This document shows positions 55,985 to 64,000 of a stretch of DNA of 64,000 nucleotides, in pieces. The notes below the pieces were generated by a model. It saw nothing but the letters and a program-made list of their open reading frames with translations. It had not been told where the DNA came from and ran no database searches. The translations under genes and the position numbers were made by a program. Source of the DNA: Haemaphysalis longicornis (Eukaryota > Arthropoda > Arachnida > Ixodida > Ixodidae). Where the stretch lies: positions 28,478,909 through 28,542,908 of the forward strand of contig CM023457.1 in assembly GCA_013339765.2 (NCBI GenBank), read 5' to 3'. The number at the start of each line of letters is the position of its first letter. Positions within the stretch are counted from its first letter, which is position 1.

Positions 55985-56720
55985 AATATGAAGATTTCTA
56001 TTTTCAAGCTATATCATGTAAAATCATCGCACAGATTAGTCATGAAACCATTCTTGCGTCATTTGCCGCCCATTTTGTGTTGAGGCAAAATGCTTGCAAA
56101 TGGGACTGTGTATGACCTCGTACTAAAACATTTGAAAGGCTCAAAATTGGTGCGTGTTACCGGCCACCATGGTTGCCATTTCGTTTAGAATTTCGCTTCT
56201 GTAGTTCTATTTGTTCAGATCTCCTTGTTGTGTGATAACATGTAGAGACGATATAAAGTTGGTTTTTATGTTTCTTGTAGTTTGGCAGCATGTAAGCTGT
56301 TACATTTACATTGTTACACTGAATGTTTTTGTAATAGCAGATGGCTCAACTTTGAAAGTAAACAGGCCGTGGCCGGTAATAAGCTGCGGCGTGTAGCAGC
56401 TCGTGGAAATGCAGACCGCAGTTTTCAAGACATTTGTGAGTCACTCAATTGTAGCTCGAAGTTTCTTTCCTGTTGCCACTGCATACACCAACACTATCGT
56501 AGGGTGATATCGGCTGTTTTTTCATAAAGTGTACTCTTAAAGGCCGGTCACCTACTTGTTACCACAGTTTGCTGTATTTGTAACCATTTCTCCGCTATTT
56601 ACTTTCCTAAGGGCACTACTACCACTTATGTGAGTTAATGCTATTTCAACCTCATTTTATGCTTCCTCTATGTTTTTCTTGGGTCTAAAGATGGTTTGGC
56701 TGCGTTTATTTTCCATTTTG
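55985..56720 (+). repeat. Segmental duplication, arm B, block 2 (single copy of the 972-bp unit)
   Basis: Counterpart of 35480-36240. Shared stretches include TCAAGC-ATAT, GTCATGAAACCATT (A: GTCATAAAACCCATT), CAT-TTGTGTTGAGGCAAAATGC and AACAGGCCGTGGCCGGTAAT (A: AACAGGCCGTGCCCAGTAAT). Only one copy exists here, so the tandem duplication in arm A is later. Confidence 0.8.
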
Positions 56721-56899
56721 TATTTATGGCTGCTTCCAGAGTAACTCCCTTCAAAAAGCTGTTTCTTCTGCTTCAAAGTGGTTGCTGCTTTATAGAAGGT
56801 TGTTTTGTTTGATTTCTACAATTTACCGCCTTTATATAAAATTATGCAACCTGCCCCGCTGTCTTGCGCTATACCAAAAGACTGCGAAGTATGGCTGCA

Positions 56900-57218
56900 A
56901 AATTGGTTGAGTAAAGGTGTGTAAAACAAACAAAACAAAGAATAGATAGCGCACAGCTTAAGTTGTGACGAAAGCTGTGACCATGAATATGTCCCATAAT
57001 TTCGGTGAAAGAGAACGTGTTGTGCGGAACGAACCAGGACAATCTGCGATTCAATTATAACCCCACGTGTCCCCCCAGAAGTTAACCGCGTCACAGATTT
57101 CATGCTGTAAAGCGATCGGTTTAATTTCATATGAAGGCCAGCTTGCGCCTGAACCCGGCCGCTGCCCGAACACCTCAACCTCGGGTCACTCATGGAGACC
57201 TAACTGTAGGGTAACTAG
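56900..57218 (+). repeat. Segmental duplication, arm B, block 3 with SINE empty site
   Basis: Counterpart of 38600-38947. Positions 57204-57218 (ACTGTAGGGTAACTA) are the uninterrupted pre-insertion site of the first SINE of arm A. Confidence 0.85.
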
Positions 57219-57900
57219 TAATTTCTGGTTCTATGTGGGCCACTGATACTTCCCAATAACCAATCACTAAACAAGCAATTCTGAATTGGTCGCTGATCCA
57301 TTAGTGAGCGGGCTGAGCAGTGACATTATCTAGTACCGATACTTTCAAGGCCAACATGGACACGACACAAAGGCTACAAGACAATGTGCAATGTTATATC
57401 ATAATACAAAACAATCGACTCCCCCTTGTAACTCAGCCAAACGAGCAAAACAAGCGTCAGGAAAAAAAAAGCGGATATATTTCTCATCTTAAGATCTAAC
57501 CGGAATGTGTCGCCGCCTGCCGTTTTCTGCAAGCACCAACAAAGGCCGTTCGCACTCGCGGCAAATTCAAACAAAGGAATCGATCGCACGCCGTGCGCAT
57601 TCCAGTATTATGGACCATTTTTATTTTAGTACAAACCGGAAACAACAGAGAGCTGCGGAAGTAAGCAGGCAACTGTGCAAGGAGTGTACTTCGGGCATTT
57701 ACGGTGTTAATGTTGAATCTCCACGCTATTGTGCGTGTGAATGCGGTAATTTTCACAGAGGGCATTTATTTAATTCAGCATATGCTACCAAAACCGAATG
57801 CAGATATCTGTTAGTCGGGTCCCTTGGCAATATGCCGGAAATTCAGGCTGAATATTCCGAAAATGCAGAATCCGAACACTAAACGCGATGTCGGTAACGC
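57219..57900 (+). repeat. Segmental duplication, arm B, block 4 with second SINE empty site
   Basis: Counterpart of 39187-40200 without either SINE. The second empty site is at about 57330-57345 (TCTAGTACCGATACTTTC). Confidence 0.85.
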
Positions 57901-58034
57901 TGCGTATGAAATGTTACCTCTACGACGTAACGTGTCGGTGCACACTATTGTAGGTTTTCTTCCTGAGACACACGCGTGCAACTACGAGCTAGGGGGGCAC
58001 ACCGCTCTACGTTGGACCGGCTGTTAGCTTATAG

Positions 58035-58500
58035 CCTCTGCCACACGCCTTAGTAAACTAGTTGGATGCCATGGAGATGCGTTATCAAGAAGCGAACCAT
58101 ATCAGTTTTTTTAAACACCTGCATTGGTGTTAGTTCTCCTTCAGCATCAAAGACAGGCCGAAGACATCGAAAACTTGTCAAAGACAAATTGGGGAATTCA
58201 CATCCCCTTAATCTCTCTCTCGTTATTCTGTGCACTAATTCTATACGTGCACTTCGCATTGACATCTTACACTCGTGCACGCTTCCCAAGTCTTATAGTC
58301 ACGTAAACCAGCAGTATCGCTAGCGGACAGTGCACAGGCGAATGATTATTTAGGGTATAATATCAAAGGGCTATGTATTTCAGCCGTTCCTTTTAAAATG
58401 AACAATTTACACCCGCGGATCATGACGCACGATACGATGTTCTCCACATGTATGCATACTGAATAAGGCACTTCGACACAGGCAGCCTCCAAGGCAAATG
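58035..58500 (+). repeat. Segmental duplication, arm B, blocks 5 and 6
   Basis: Blocks matching 43620-43895 and 48190-48445 are contiguous here, which shows that the 4.3 kb between them in arm A is an insertion or was deleted from B. Confidence 0.8.
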
Positions 58501-58670
58501 TACAGGTGTCGTCAAAAGTACCTAGAACACGTCCTCATATATTTACAGGAATTTCTTCATCGGTAAACTGCCTGACTGCTTGGTGTGCATTTAAAGGAGT
58601 CCTCCGAAATACAAAAAGCTTCCTGTAAAGCGGTAATGGCTGTCAGATAACCAGTAAGACAAATATTTTG

Positions 58671-58744
58671 TCATTCATTCATTCATTCATTCATTCATTC
58701 ATTCATTCATTCATTCATTCATTCATTCATTCATTCATTCATTC
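58671..58744. repeat. (CATT)n microsatellite
   Basis: About 18 units of CATT. Encodes an artefactual Phe-Ile-His-Ser repeat. Confidence 0.95.
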
Positions 58745-59632
58745 TTTGTTTCCTTCTGTCTTTCTTTCTTTTTCTGGCACGATGATTTCTTTTCTTCCAT
58801 TCTCTACAACATTTGCGAGCACCAAACTACCAAAAACAGTATGCACACCACAGTTCCAATGCCTGCGGCAATGCTGAATTGTTGATTGACACAATAGTGT
58901 AAGAGTTATTCTCTACGCACTAACGTACGCATGGGGAGGAAGGGGCAGCTAGGAAGACCACTTTCTCATCTTTTACAAAGGTCTAGAGTATGTGTAGGTG
59001 AACGAATGAACGAGACCACTACTAGAATTAGAAAAATGGAAGCGTGCGTTCGTTTCCCTCCCAGCTAGTCGCCACCGCTTGCAAAATTCTAACTAACGTA
59101 AACGTAAACCTAACGACAATATTAATGGCCCCAGCTTGCACCAAACCTGCCTACCAAGCCCGTTCGTACAGCAATCGGTGACGACTTACCTTTGGCAAGT
59201 AATCTGCAATACCGGGCAATAAGAGGTAACAGCAACCTTTGTCTGATCGTGGAAGCTTTAAACCCCTTACAGGACTGGCCAGAGGGAACTGGTTGAAGCA
59301 GGACCCACCTGTGGCGACCTAAGGGTTCCGCCAAAAGCGGATCTAAGACCAGCCTGAAGAAAGCGCCCCCCCACCCCAAAAAATTCCCCGCATTTCCCCG
59401 AGGGGAAGAATGTGAAAGTGCGAATGCACGAGTTGAATTTGCGCGGTTCGGTAATGTTCGCGAAAGAGAGATCACACACACACACACACACACAACTACA
59501 AAGAAAGAAAGATGCATTTATTCACAGACACCTATTTGTGTTGTCGTTGTACTTGATTGCTAGAGCGGATCTCAGCTTTGAAATTTCGTGTCAGTACTCC
59601 TTTAAGCGGGTGCATTAGCCCTTCTCACGCCC
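58745..59632. other. No gene recognised; (AC)n tract
   Basis: An AC tract lies at about 59473-59493 followed by AGAAAGAAAGATGCATTTATTC, a retroelement-tail-like signal. The minus frame at 59122-59517 crosses the AC tract and has no motif. Confidence 0.45.
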
Positions 59633-59798
59633 GATTCCTGGCCAATCCCCCACGTGGGTATGTGCCATGTCAGCGGCCAGGCAGCGCGCGCCCATCTCCC
59701 CCCGTTGCCAAGGAAGACGAGGAGATTCCTGGCCAATCCCCCACGTGGGTATGTGCCATGTCAGCGGCCAGGCTGCGCGCGCCCATCTCCACGTGCGC
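59633..59798 (+). repeat. 91-bp tandem duplication
   Basis: The first unit starts at GATTCCTGGCCAATCCCCCA (59633) and the second at 59724. The first about 66 bp are nearly identical, including the palindromic CCCACGTGGG and ATGTGCCATGTCAGCGGCCA. The 3' parts diverge. The flank AAGTGCATTGCACTT at about 59836 is a relative of the palindromes near 13.07 and 14.51 kb. Confidence 0.9.
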
Positions 59799-59965
59799 GG
59801 ACATCGCCGGTGGACGCAGGTTCAGGGTCGCTTAAGAAGTGCATTGCACTTAAAAAAAAAAATTCACACATCTCCACGAAGTGAATCATCACGAGTGGGC
59901 GAAGCACTGGTGATCGTTCCTACAATAAATCACCCGTGAGAGCGCTTACAGCTGCTAAAACGATT

Positions 59966-60027
59966 TCCAATTCAATCTAATACAATTCAATTTAATCCTA
60001 TACAATCCAATTCAATCCAATCCAATG
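59966..60027 (-). repeat. Degenerate pentanucleotide repeat (CAATC/CAATT)
   Basis: Reverse-complement relative of the GGATT satellite at 46040-46190. Both abut the same non-repetitive word (GCATTGGATTGGATT on the matching strand), so they probably stem from one repeat family. Confidence 0.75.
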
Positions 60028-60064
60028 CTTCTCACGCAAGCTATGCACGGCTCTACAGGAGCAG

Positions 60065-60170
<106 letters not shown>

Positions 60171-60229
60171 ACCTTTCGTGAACCTTTTTTTTTGTTCTTG
60201 TTAATCTGTTGTGAGCCTTTTGTTCACAG

Positions 60230-60702
60230 ATGTTTCCATTTACACGGTGCTGTGCCGTGACCACGAAGGCCGGATGCCGGACGGACAAGCCTCGGCCTTA
60301 AGGTGCTTCGCCCCTAGAACAGGCTCCGCTGACAGTGATGCGGCCGCAAAGACAGGACGCCTCCCCAAAGACACGGCCTCAGCCGCCCGCCGTGACAGCC
60401 TTGGCGCTGGTCGGTCTGCGGCACGTGGACTTCAGCGACTCTAGCGACACCGAGGGCAGTTCGACCAGCAGCTCCTCTTCGTCCAGCTGCCCGAAGTTCG
60501 AGGGTGAAATTTTGAACAGGGCCAGCACGGGCTTGATCACGGCCGCTAGCGAGGCCAGTGCAAAGATGCGTCGTCAAGCCCTGGAACAGGATCTTAGAGA
60601 ACTCTACGCACGCAGCATGACCATCTGCCCGACACCCCTCGGCGCGTTTCGGCAAGGGACGACTTCGGTGGGCACGAAAACAACGGACTTCGACAAACGA
60701 AG
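60230..60702 (+). CDS. Candidate internal or terminal exon with Ser-rich reading frame, product unknown
   Basis: The left edge is a good acceptor (TTTTGTTCACAG at 60218-60229). The right edge is a near-perfect donor (CGAAG then GTAAGAC, exon end about 60702). The frame open from 60302 to 60706 includes ATG 60338. It reads SDSSDTEGSS then a run of Ser (residues about 40-50), KFEGEILNRASTG, SAKMRRQALEQDLRELYARS and GTKTTDFDKRR, with a helical Lys/Arg/Glu middle. The ATG at 60230 is in the same frame but stops after 23 codons at 60299, so either translation starts at 60338 or the upstream exon enters in another frame. The inverted paralogue at 51.4-52.1 kb has a premature stop. Codons are GC-rich at the third position, unlike the AT-rich surroundings. 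The family is not recognised. Confidence 0.4.
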
Positions 60703-61418
60703 GTAAGACAACAGCATGCATGGCGAGGTTTGGGGCCTAGAGGATGTGGCATATGCGCGAAAAGGGTGCGTCGGACGCGCCTACCTCTCTGAGAACCGGT
60801 TTGGCTCCCGGATCTGCCGTTCCTGCGCGTCGAACATTCTAGATAATTCGGCGGGACGAGCTGGGAACCACACTAGTCGTACGCGCGTGTGCCGCTGCTT
60901 AGCTTTTCACGGGAAATACGCGGGTACACATCACGCGTATGGGAAGGCTTTCACCGTTATGTGGAATTCCGATTATGTAATGATATCTCGAGCGTTCGCA
61001 AACTTTCCTTCAAATGTAAGTCATTCCTGCGCTGCGCTCCCTCAAAACAGTGGGTTTTATTCTTACTGATGTACATCGCCTCTACAACTATTTGATCAAA
61101 CACAACTCCACCTGTGTCGCAGCGAGGATGTGAGCTGTTCGGTATAGCTGAGTTTGAATTGGAGATTGAACGTTCCCCGCGTCATCAACAAGTCGTCCGA
61201 GGACACCAATCCGTCGTTTACTGAACTAGAGCGCCCCGTCGCAGTTTCCATCACCAAAGCTTCTAAAAAACGTAGTCGGAACCTCCTCGCCACCCGTAGG
61301 AAGTAAGGAGGCGGAAAGTGAAACGCTCGCATAAACATCGAAAAGAGTAAGGTTTGCTTAAGAAGGGCTGCCTAAGTTCAAAGCTGTACAGAGGGAGCTA
61401 GTGTGCAAAGCTAAGTGA
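60703..61418. other. Probable intron or flank; no gene called
   Basis: The first about 190 bp still match the 51.4-kb paralogue. A 117-codon frame (60716-61069) overlaps that homology; its Cys pattern (ICRSCASNILD versus CSCASDLLD in the paralogue) is shared but proves nothing. Nothing is recognised at 61.1-61.4 kb. Confidence 0.4.
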
Positions 61419-61538
61419 CGTTCTTTCTCTTCTTTCGGCAATGGTACTAAGCTCTGGCCGTACGTGCTCACGGCTATTATCTTGACAATCGTTGTGATCA
61501 CCCTCCTCAACTTCCGGCTCATGACGGGCGACTCCTAG
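61419..61538 (+). CDS. Candidate last exon: single membrane helix and short tail
   Basis: Open from 61419 to TAG 61536-61538. It reads FGNGTKLWPYVLTAIILTIV then VITLLNFRLMTGDS*. Residues about 15-32 form a clear hydrophobic helix, followed by an 8-residue polar tail, and NGT just before the helix is an N-glycosylation sequon. A pyrimidine tract (TTCTTTCTCTTCTTTC) precedes TACTAAG, a usable acceptor giving an exon from 61452. Third codon positions are strongly C/G, as in real coding exons of GC3-rich arthropods. It could be the C-terminus of a type I membrane protein or of a tail-anchored protein. No partner exon is proven, and a transposon or viral glycoprotein end is an alternative. Confidence 0.35.
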   Translation, partial: RSFSSFGNGTKLWPYVLTAIILTIVVITLLNFRLMTGDS

Positions 61539-62257
61539 AGCGGCGAGGAGCGCGGAGAGTTGTAGCCTAAGCAAGCGTCCCAGCGCAACTGCAACACCAC
61601 CACCCCCGGCCGCACTGCGGCTGTTCCCATCAGTACAGCGAACATTAGCGGCCCCAGAGAGCCCGCGAAGTGTTCCTAAACGCCTAGAGAAGCCACCTTC
61701 TGCGACAGCAATCACGAGTGCGAGAGATACACCTCAGAGACCGAGAACTTTATGGGAGCGCTGAGGGACAAAGTAGTGGTTCAAACGGCGTGCTAAGAAC
61801 GTTCACTGCGGTTTCCGTCAAAAAATTGGATCCAATCCACGCCGTGAAGGTGGCTGGAAAGCAAAGCTTTAAACAACACCCACAATAATTGCCCATGCGA
61901 CGACACTTGAAATCACAAACGTGGCACTAGAATAAGTGAAACCAGGGATTCTGCCAACCGTTACCAGGATTTCGAGGAAGCGTCGTCTTGAACGCAGCAA
62001 CGTCGGTCATGGCAGGGCTAGAGCGGCGGCGTCCGCCGCTGTAGCCTGGCCGTGAGTCGGCGGAAAGAAAATGAAGAGGAGCGTCTTTCGAAGAGTGAGA
62101 CAGTGGAACCTAGACATCCTGATGTGCTAGCTAGGGGCTACACCACCGCGTGACACAAACGCAGACACCGAAACAATCCGTCATGTGAGCTTAGCGATTC
62201 CCATTTACGCAATTTTAAGTAAATATTTTCGGAAGTCTGAGAGTTGCGAGAAAGCTG
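61539..62257. other. GC-rich then mixed sequence; no gene called
   Basis: A Pro/Ser/Ala-rich plus frame (about 61546-61765) and a minus frame (61398-61715) are both open because of GC content. Neither has a motif. Confidence 0.4.
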
Positions 62258-62659
62258 ATGGAACTTTTATTATCCCTATTTAGCAGAGCCTGCTGCCCCT
62301 TACGCCTTTTGTACTACCTGTTAAAACACAACCGAATTGGTATTCACCAATTTAGAAAACGGAGTCCCATTCGTGGCAAGCAGTGCGCAAAAGGTAGCGT
62401 TTATCTAGCGGCGAAATGTCTCTACGGGTTCTCTATAAATTTTGGTTTCCTGCCCAGCAAACAAATCCTTATCGTATATTTGTCATACGGCCACTTAATT
62501 CCATCGGGTCCGGGTTACCCAGGAGGTGCTGTAGAACAAGTTAATCAAGCCGTGCGAAGGAAGCGCGAATTGGACGCGAAGATGCGCCAAAACAGGCCCA
62601 ATACAACCGTCACCAAAGCAGACGACAAAGCCGTCCGGCCTAAGCGCCCGCCGATGTGA
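62258..62659 (+). CDS. Candidate C-terminal exon, basic tail, product unknown
   Basis: Open frame of 133 codons to TGA 62657-62659. The first two thirds look random. From about residue 85 the sequence turns charged and low in hydrophobics: GPGYPGGAVEQVNQAVRRKR, ELDAKMRQNRPNTTVTKADD, KAVRPKRPPM*. An acceptor (CCGGGTTACCCAG, ending 62521) sits just where the coding-like part begins, and codon third positions become GC-rich from there. The likely real part is 62522-62659, a last exon of about 45 codons. The product is not recognised. A transposon-derived tail cannot be excluded. Confidence 0.35.
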   Translation: MELLLSLFSRACCPLRLLYYLLKHNRIGIHQFRKRSPIRGKQCAKGSVYLAAKCLYGFSINFGFLPSKQILIVYLSYGHLIPSGPGYPGGAVEQVNQAVRRKRELDAKMRQNRPNTTVTKADDKAVRPKRPPM

Positions 62660-64000
62660 GCAGGCACCTGCATGCGGGGAACGCTGGTTAATAGTGCCCA
62701 TTCACCGCGCTATCTGCACTGTGCTCCGTGAGTGAAAACCGCCCTCTCCTCACAGTAGCGTTGGGAAGTTCCTTCTCACGCACACCACGAAGAAACCGTT
62801 GGCTGGTAGAGGTAGAAAGCTTTGCTTTAAAAGCACAGGTCAGGGATCAAGGCGTCCTGGTGAGCGTTACCAGAAACCAGACTGCTTGCACACGGATCGC
62901 AAACGATCCTCCCCGTCGATACGACTACAAATGATGGGAGAAAACTGGAAGGCAGGATCCCACGACAAGGTCGGTGGCCCCGTCAGGGTTGACAGGGTCG
63001 GTGGAAGCGGACGTGAGGGACCGTACCTCGTGGCTGTAGCGGACGCCGAAGCCTGAGCTGTGGCGAAAATTCCGATTGAGCAGCTGAACAAAATGAACAA
63101 GATTTAAAGACATCACGAACATGTCACATGAACGTAGAAGTACGAGCGTCAATTGTCCAGTGGGAATATTCACATCGTTTAAAAACACCTCGCGAAATTG
63201 TGATTGAAATAAGAAGCTTCAGAGAATTGAGAGAGGAATGTGTATATCAGAGTACGGCCGCTCATGAAATGCAGCCCCAGGCAGTTGCAGGTACAACTGC
63301 AGTGACTGAAGAGATAGCCTCTCCGGCATTGCATGATAGCGTTAACCTGCCCACGGAGCAGCCCTCTGTTGTTTACGCTGACCAAAGGTGTTCCGTAGAG
63401 AATGACGCTTCGTGCGCGTGACGGTGGGTCTCTAGGGGACGAACCTGAAGGTTCACCTAGAAAGAGGCGGAAGTGTCGCGCAGCCTACCCTGAGTGCAGC
63501 GTGCCTGCAACGCATGTTGATGAGGCAGCCGCGGTCCCTTCTCGAGCGAGAAAGCAAGGAGGAGAGGGTCCCTGATACTGTTGTGCGACAAGATGCACCG
63601 CATGGGAAGGGTGTGCATACCACCTTCTAAAGGCCGCTCGCTCTGACTGAACTAGACAGTTGTGGCTATACTTTGTCATGGTGACCTGCAGCCAGGGTCA
63701 AGAGGCACTGCCCTTGCTGAATATTGTGCCGTCAATTGAGACAACGATGGTGCACGTGTGAAAAGTGTATGTGGCGTCTGAAACATTCGTGAAGTTATGT
63801 TTCAAAGTGGCGGTGGAGGTGTCGGCCATTTCGACAGACTAACTGGTGTGGGACCCGGAAAGAGCAGCGCGGAAATGGAAAGAACGTGTCGCGCGGTGCT
63901 TCCAAACGCCGCGCATTCCCGAAAGGCCGCGCCTGCTTGCACCGGATGTCCTAACGGCCGCCACATGGGGATGGACTTCGACGAAGAGGACTCGCTTTTC
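62660..64000. other. No gene called; possible decayed coding sequence
   Basis: The frames at 62799-63056, 63128-63421 and a basic stretch near 63450-63550 (SPRKRRKCRA is readable) hint at a broken element or exon series, but stops and frame changes prevent a call. Gly-rich VGGPVRVDRVGGSGREGPYL lies near 62970-63030. The window ends inside this region. Confidence 0.35.

Noticed and set aside
56282..56527. Frame KQAV-N-LRRV-ARG shared by 35.88, 36.86 and 56.36 kb as a conserved exon
   Set aside because: Explained by the segmental and tandem duplications. The frames diverge after about 30 codons and no splice sites are conserved in all copies.

Overview
The window is eukaryotic. Intergenic or intronic sequence dominates, codon-rich stretches are short and bounded by splice-like sites, and low-complexity tracts and transposable-element debris are everywhere. 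There are no operons, no Shine-Dalgarno-spaced genes and no rRNA. The repeat content fits a large arthropod genome, most likely a hard tick: tRNA-derived SINEs with (CAAT)n tails, RTE-like and CR1-like non-LTR elements, a Tigger/pogo DNA element, and Ty3/gypsy and BEL/Pao fragments. The tick assignment is inferred from remembered repeat families, not from a search. No complete, confidently named host gene is visible.

Layout. 1-9.3 kb: nearly featureless, apart from a GC-rich promoter-like patch at 3.4-3.7 kb, a repeat encoding an acidic C-terminus at 5.9-6.4 kb and a tRNA-like head at 7.3 kb. 9.3-11 kb: long (TA)n arrays, one pair of which encloses an internally deleted Tigger/pogo element. 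12.9-14.9 kb: two GC-rich repeat copies in opposite orientation. 15.3-16.7 kb: the 3' part of a LINE on the minus strand. 18-19.4 kb: two more copies of the 5.9 kb repeat and a short internal duplication. 22.3-23.25 kb: a tRNA-like head, a small inverted-repeat element and a 48-bp tandem repeat. 25.3-29.8 kb: a nearly full-length but dead CR1-like LINE, with an oppositely oriented LINE-like remnant abutting its 5' side. 32.0-32.75 kb: an unidentified long minus-strand reading frame with a break in an A9 run. 33.5-34.15 kb: RTE-like LINE 3' end.

34.8-48.5 kb and 54.7-58.5 kb are the two arms of an old segmental duplication in the same orientation, recognisable as at least six collinear blocks. 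The first arm is swollen by later events: a 972-bp tandem duplication, two SINEs whose empty sites survive in the second arm, a decayed gypsy element, a (GA)n tract, and a composite insertion of about 4.3 kb carrying an Arg-rich reading frame, a pentanucleotide satellite and a BEL/Pao gag fragment. Between and after the arms, 51.4-52.1 kb (minus) and 60.2-60.9 kb (plus) form an inverted homologous pair. The plus copy keeps an open reading frame ending at a good splice donor.

The right end (60-63 kb) holds the best candidates for host exons: a Ser-rich exon, a short exon with one membrane helix and a stop, and a basic C-terminal exon. They may belong to one or more genes extending beyond the window, but nothing here proves they are joined. 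I found no CRISPR array, no prokaryotic-type system and no convincing new multi-gene system. The most informative features are the duplication with its datable insertions and the unidentified reading frames at 32 kb and 60-62.7 kb.
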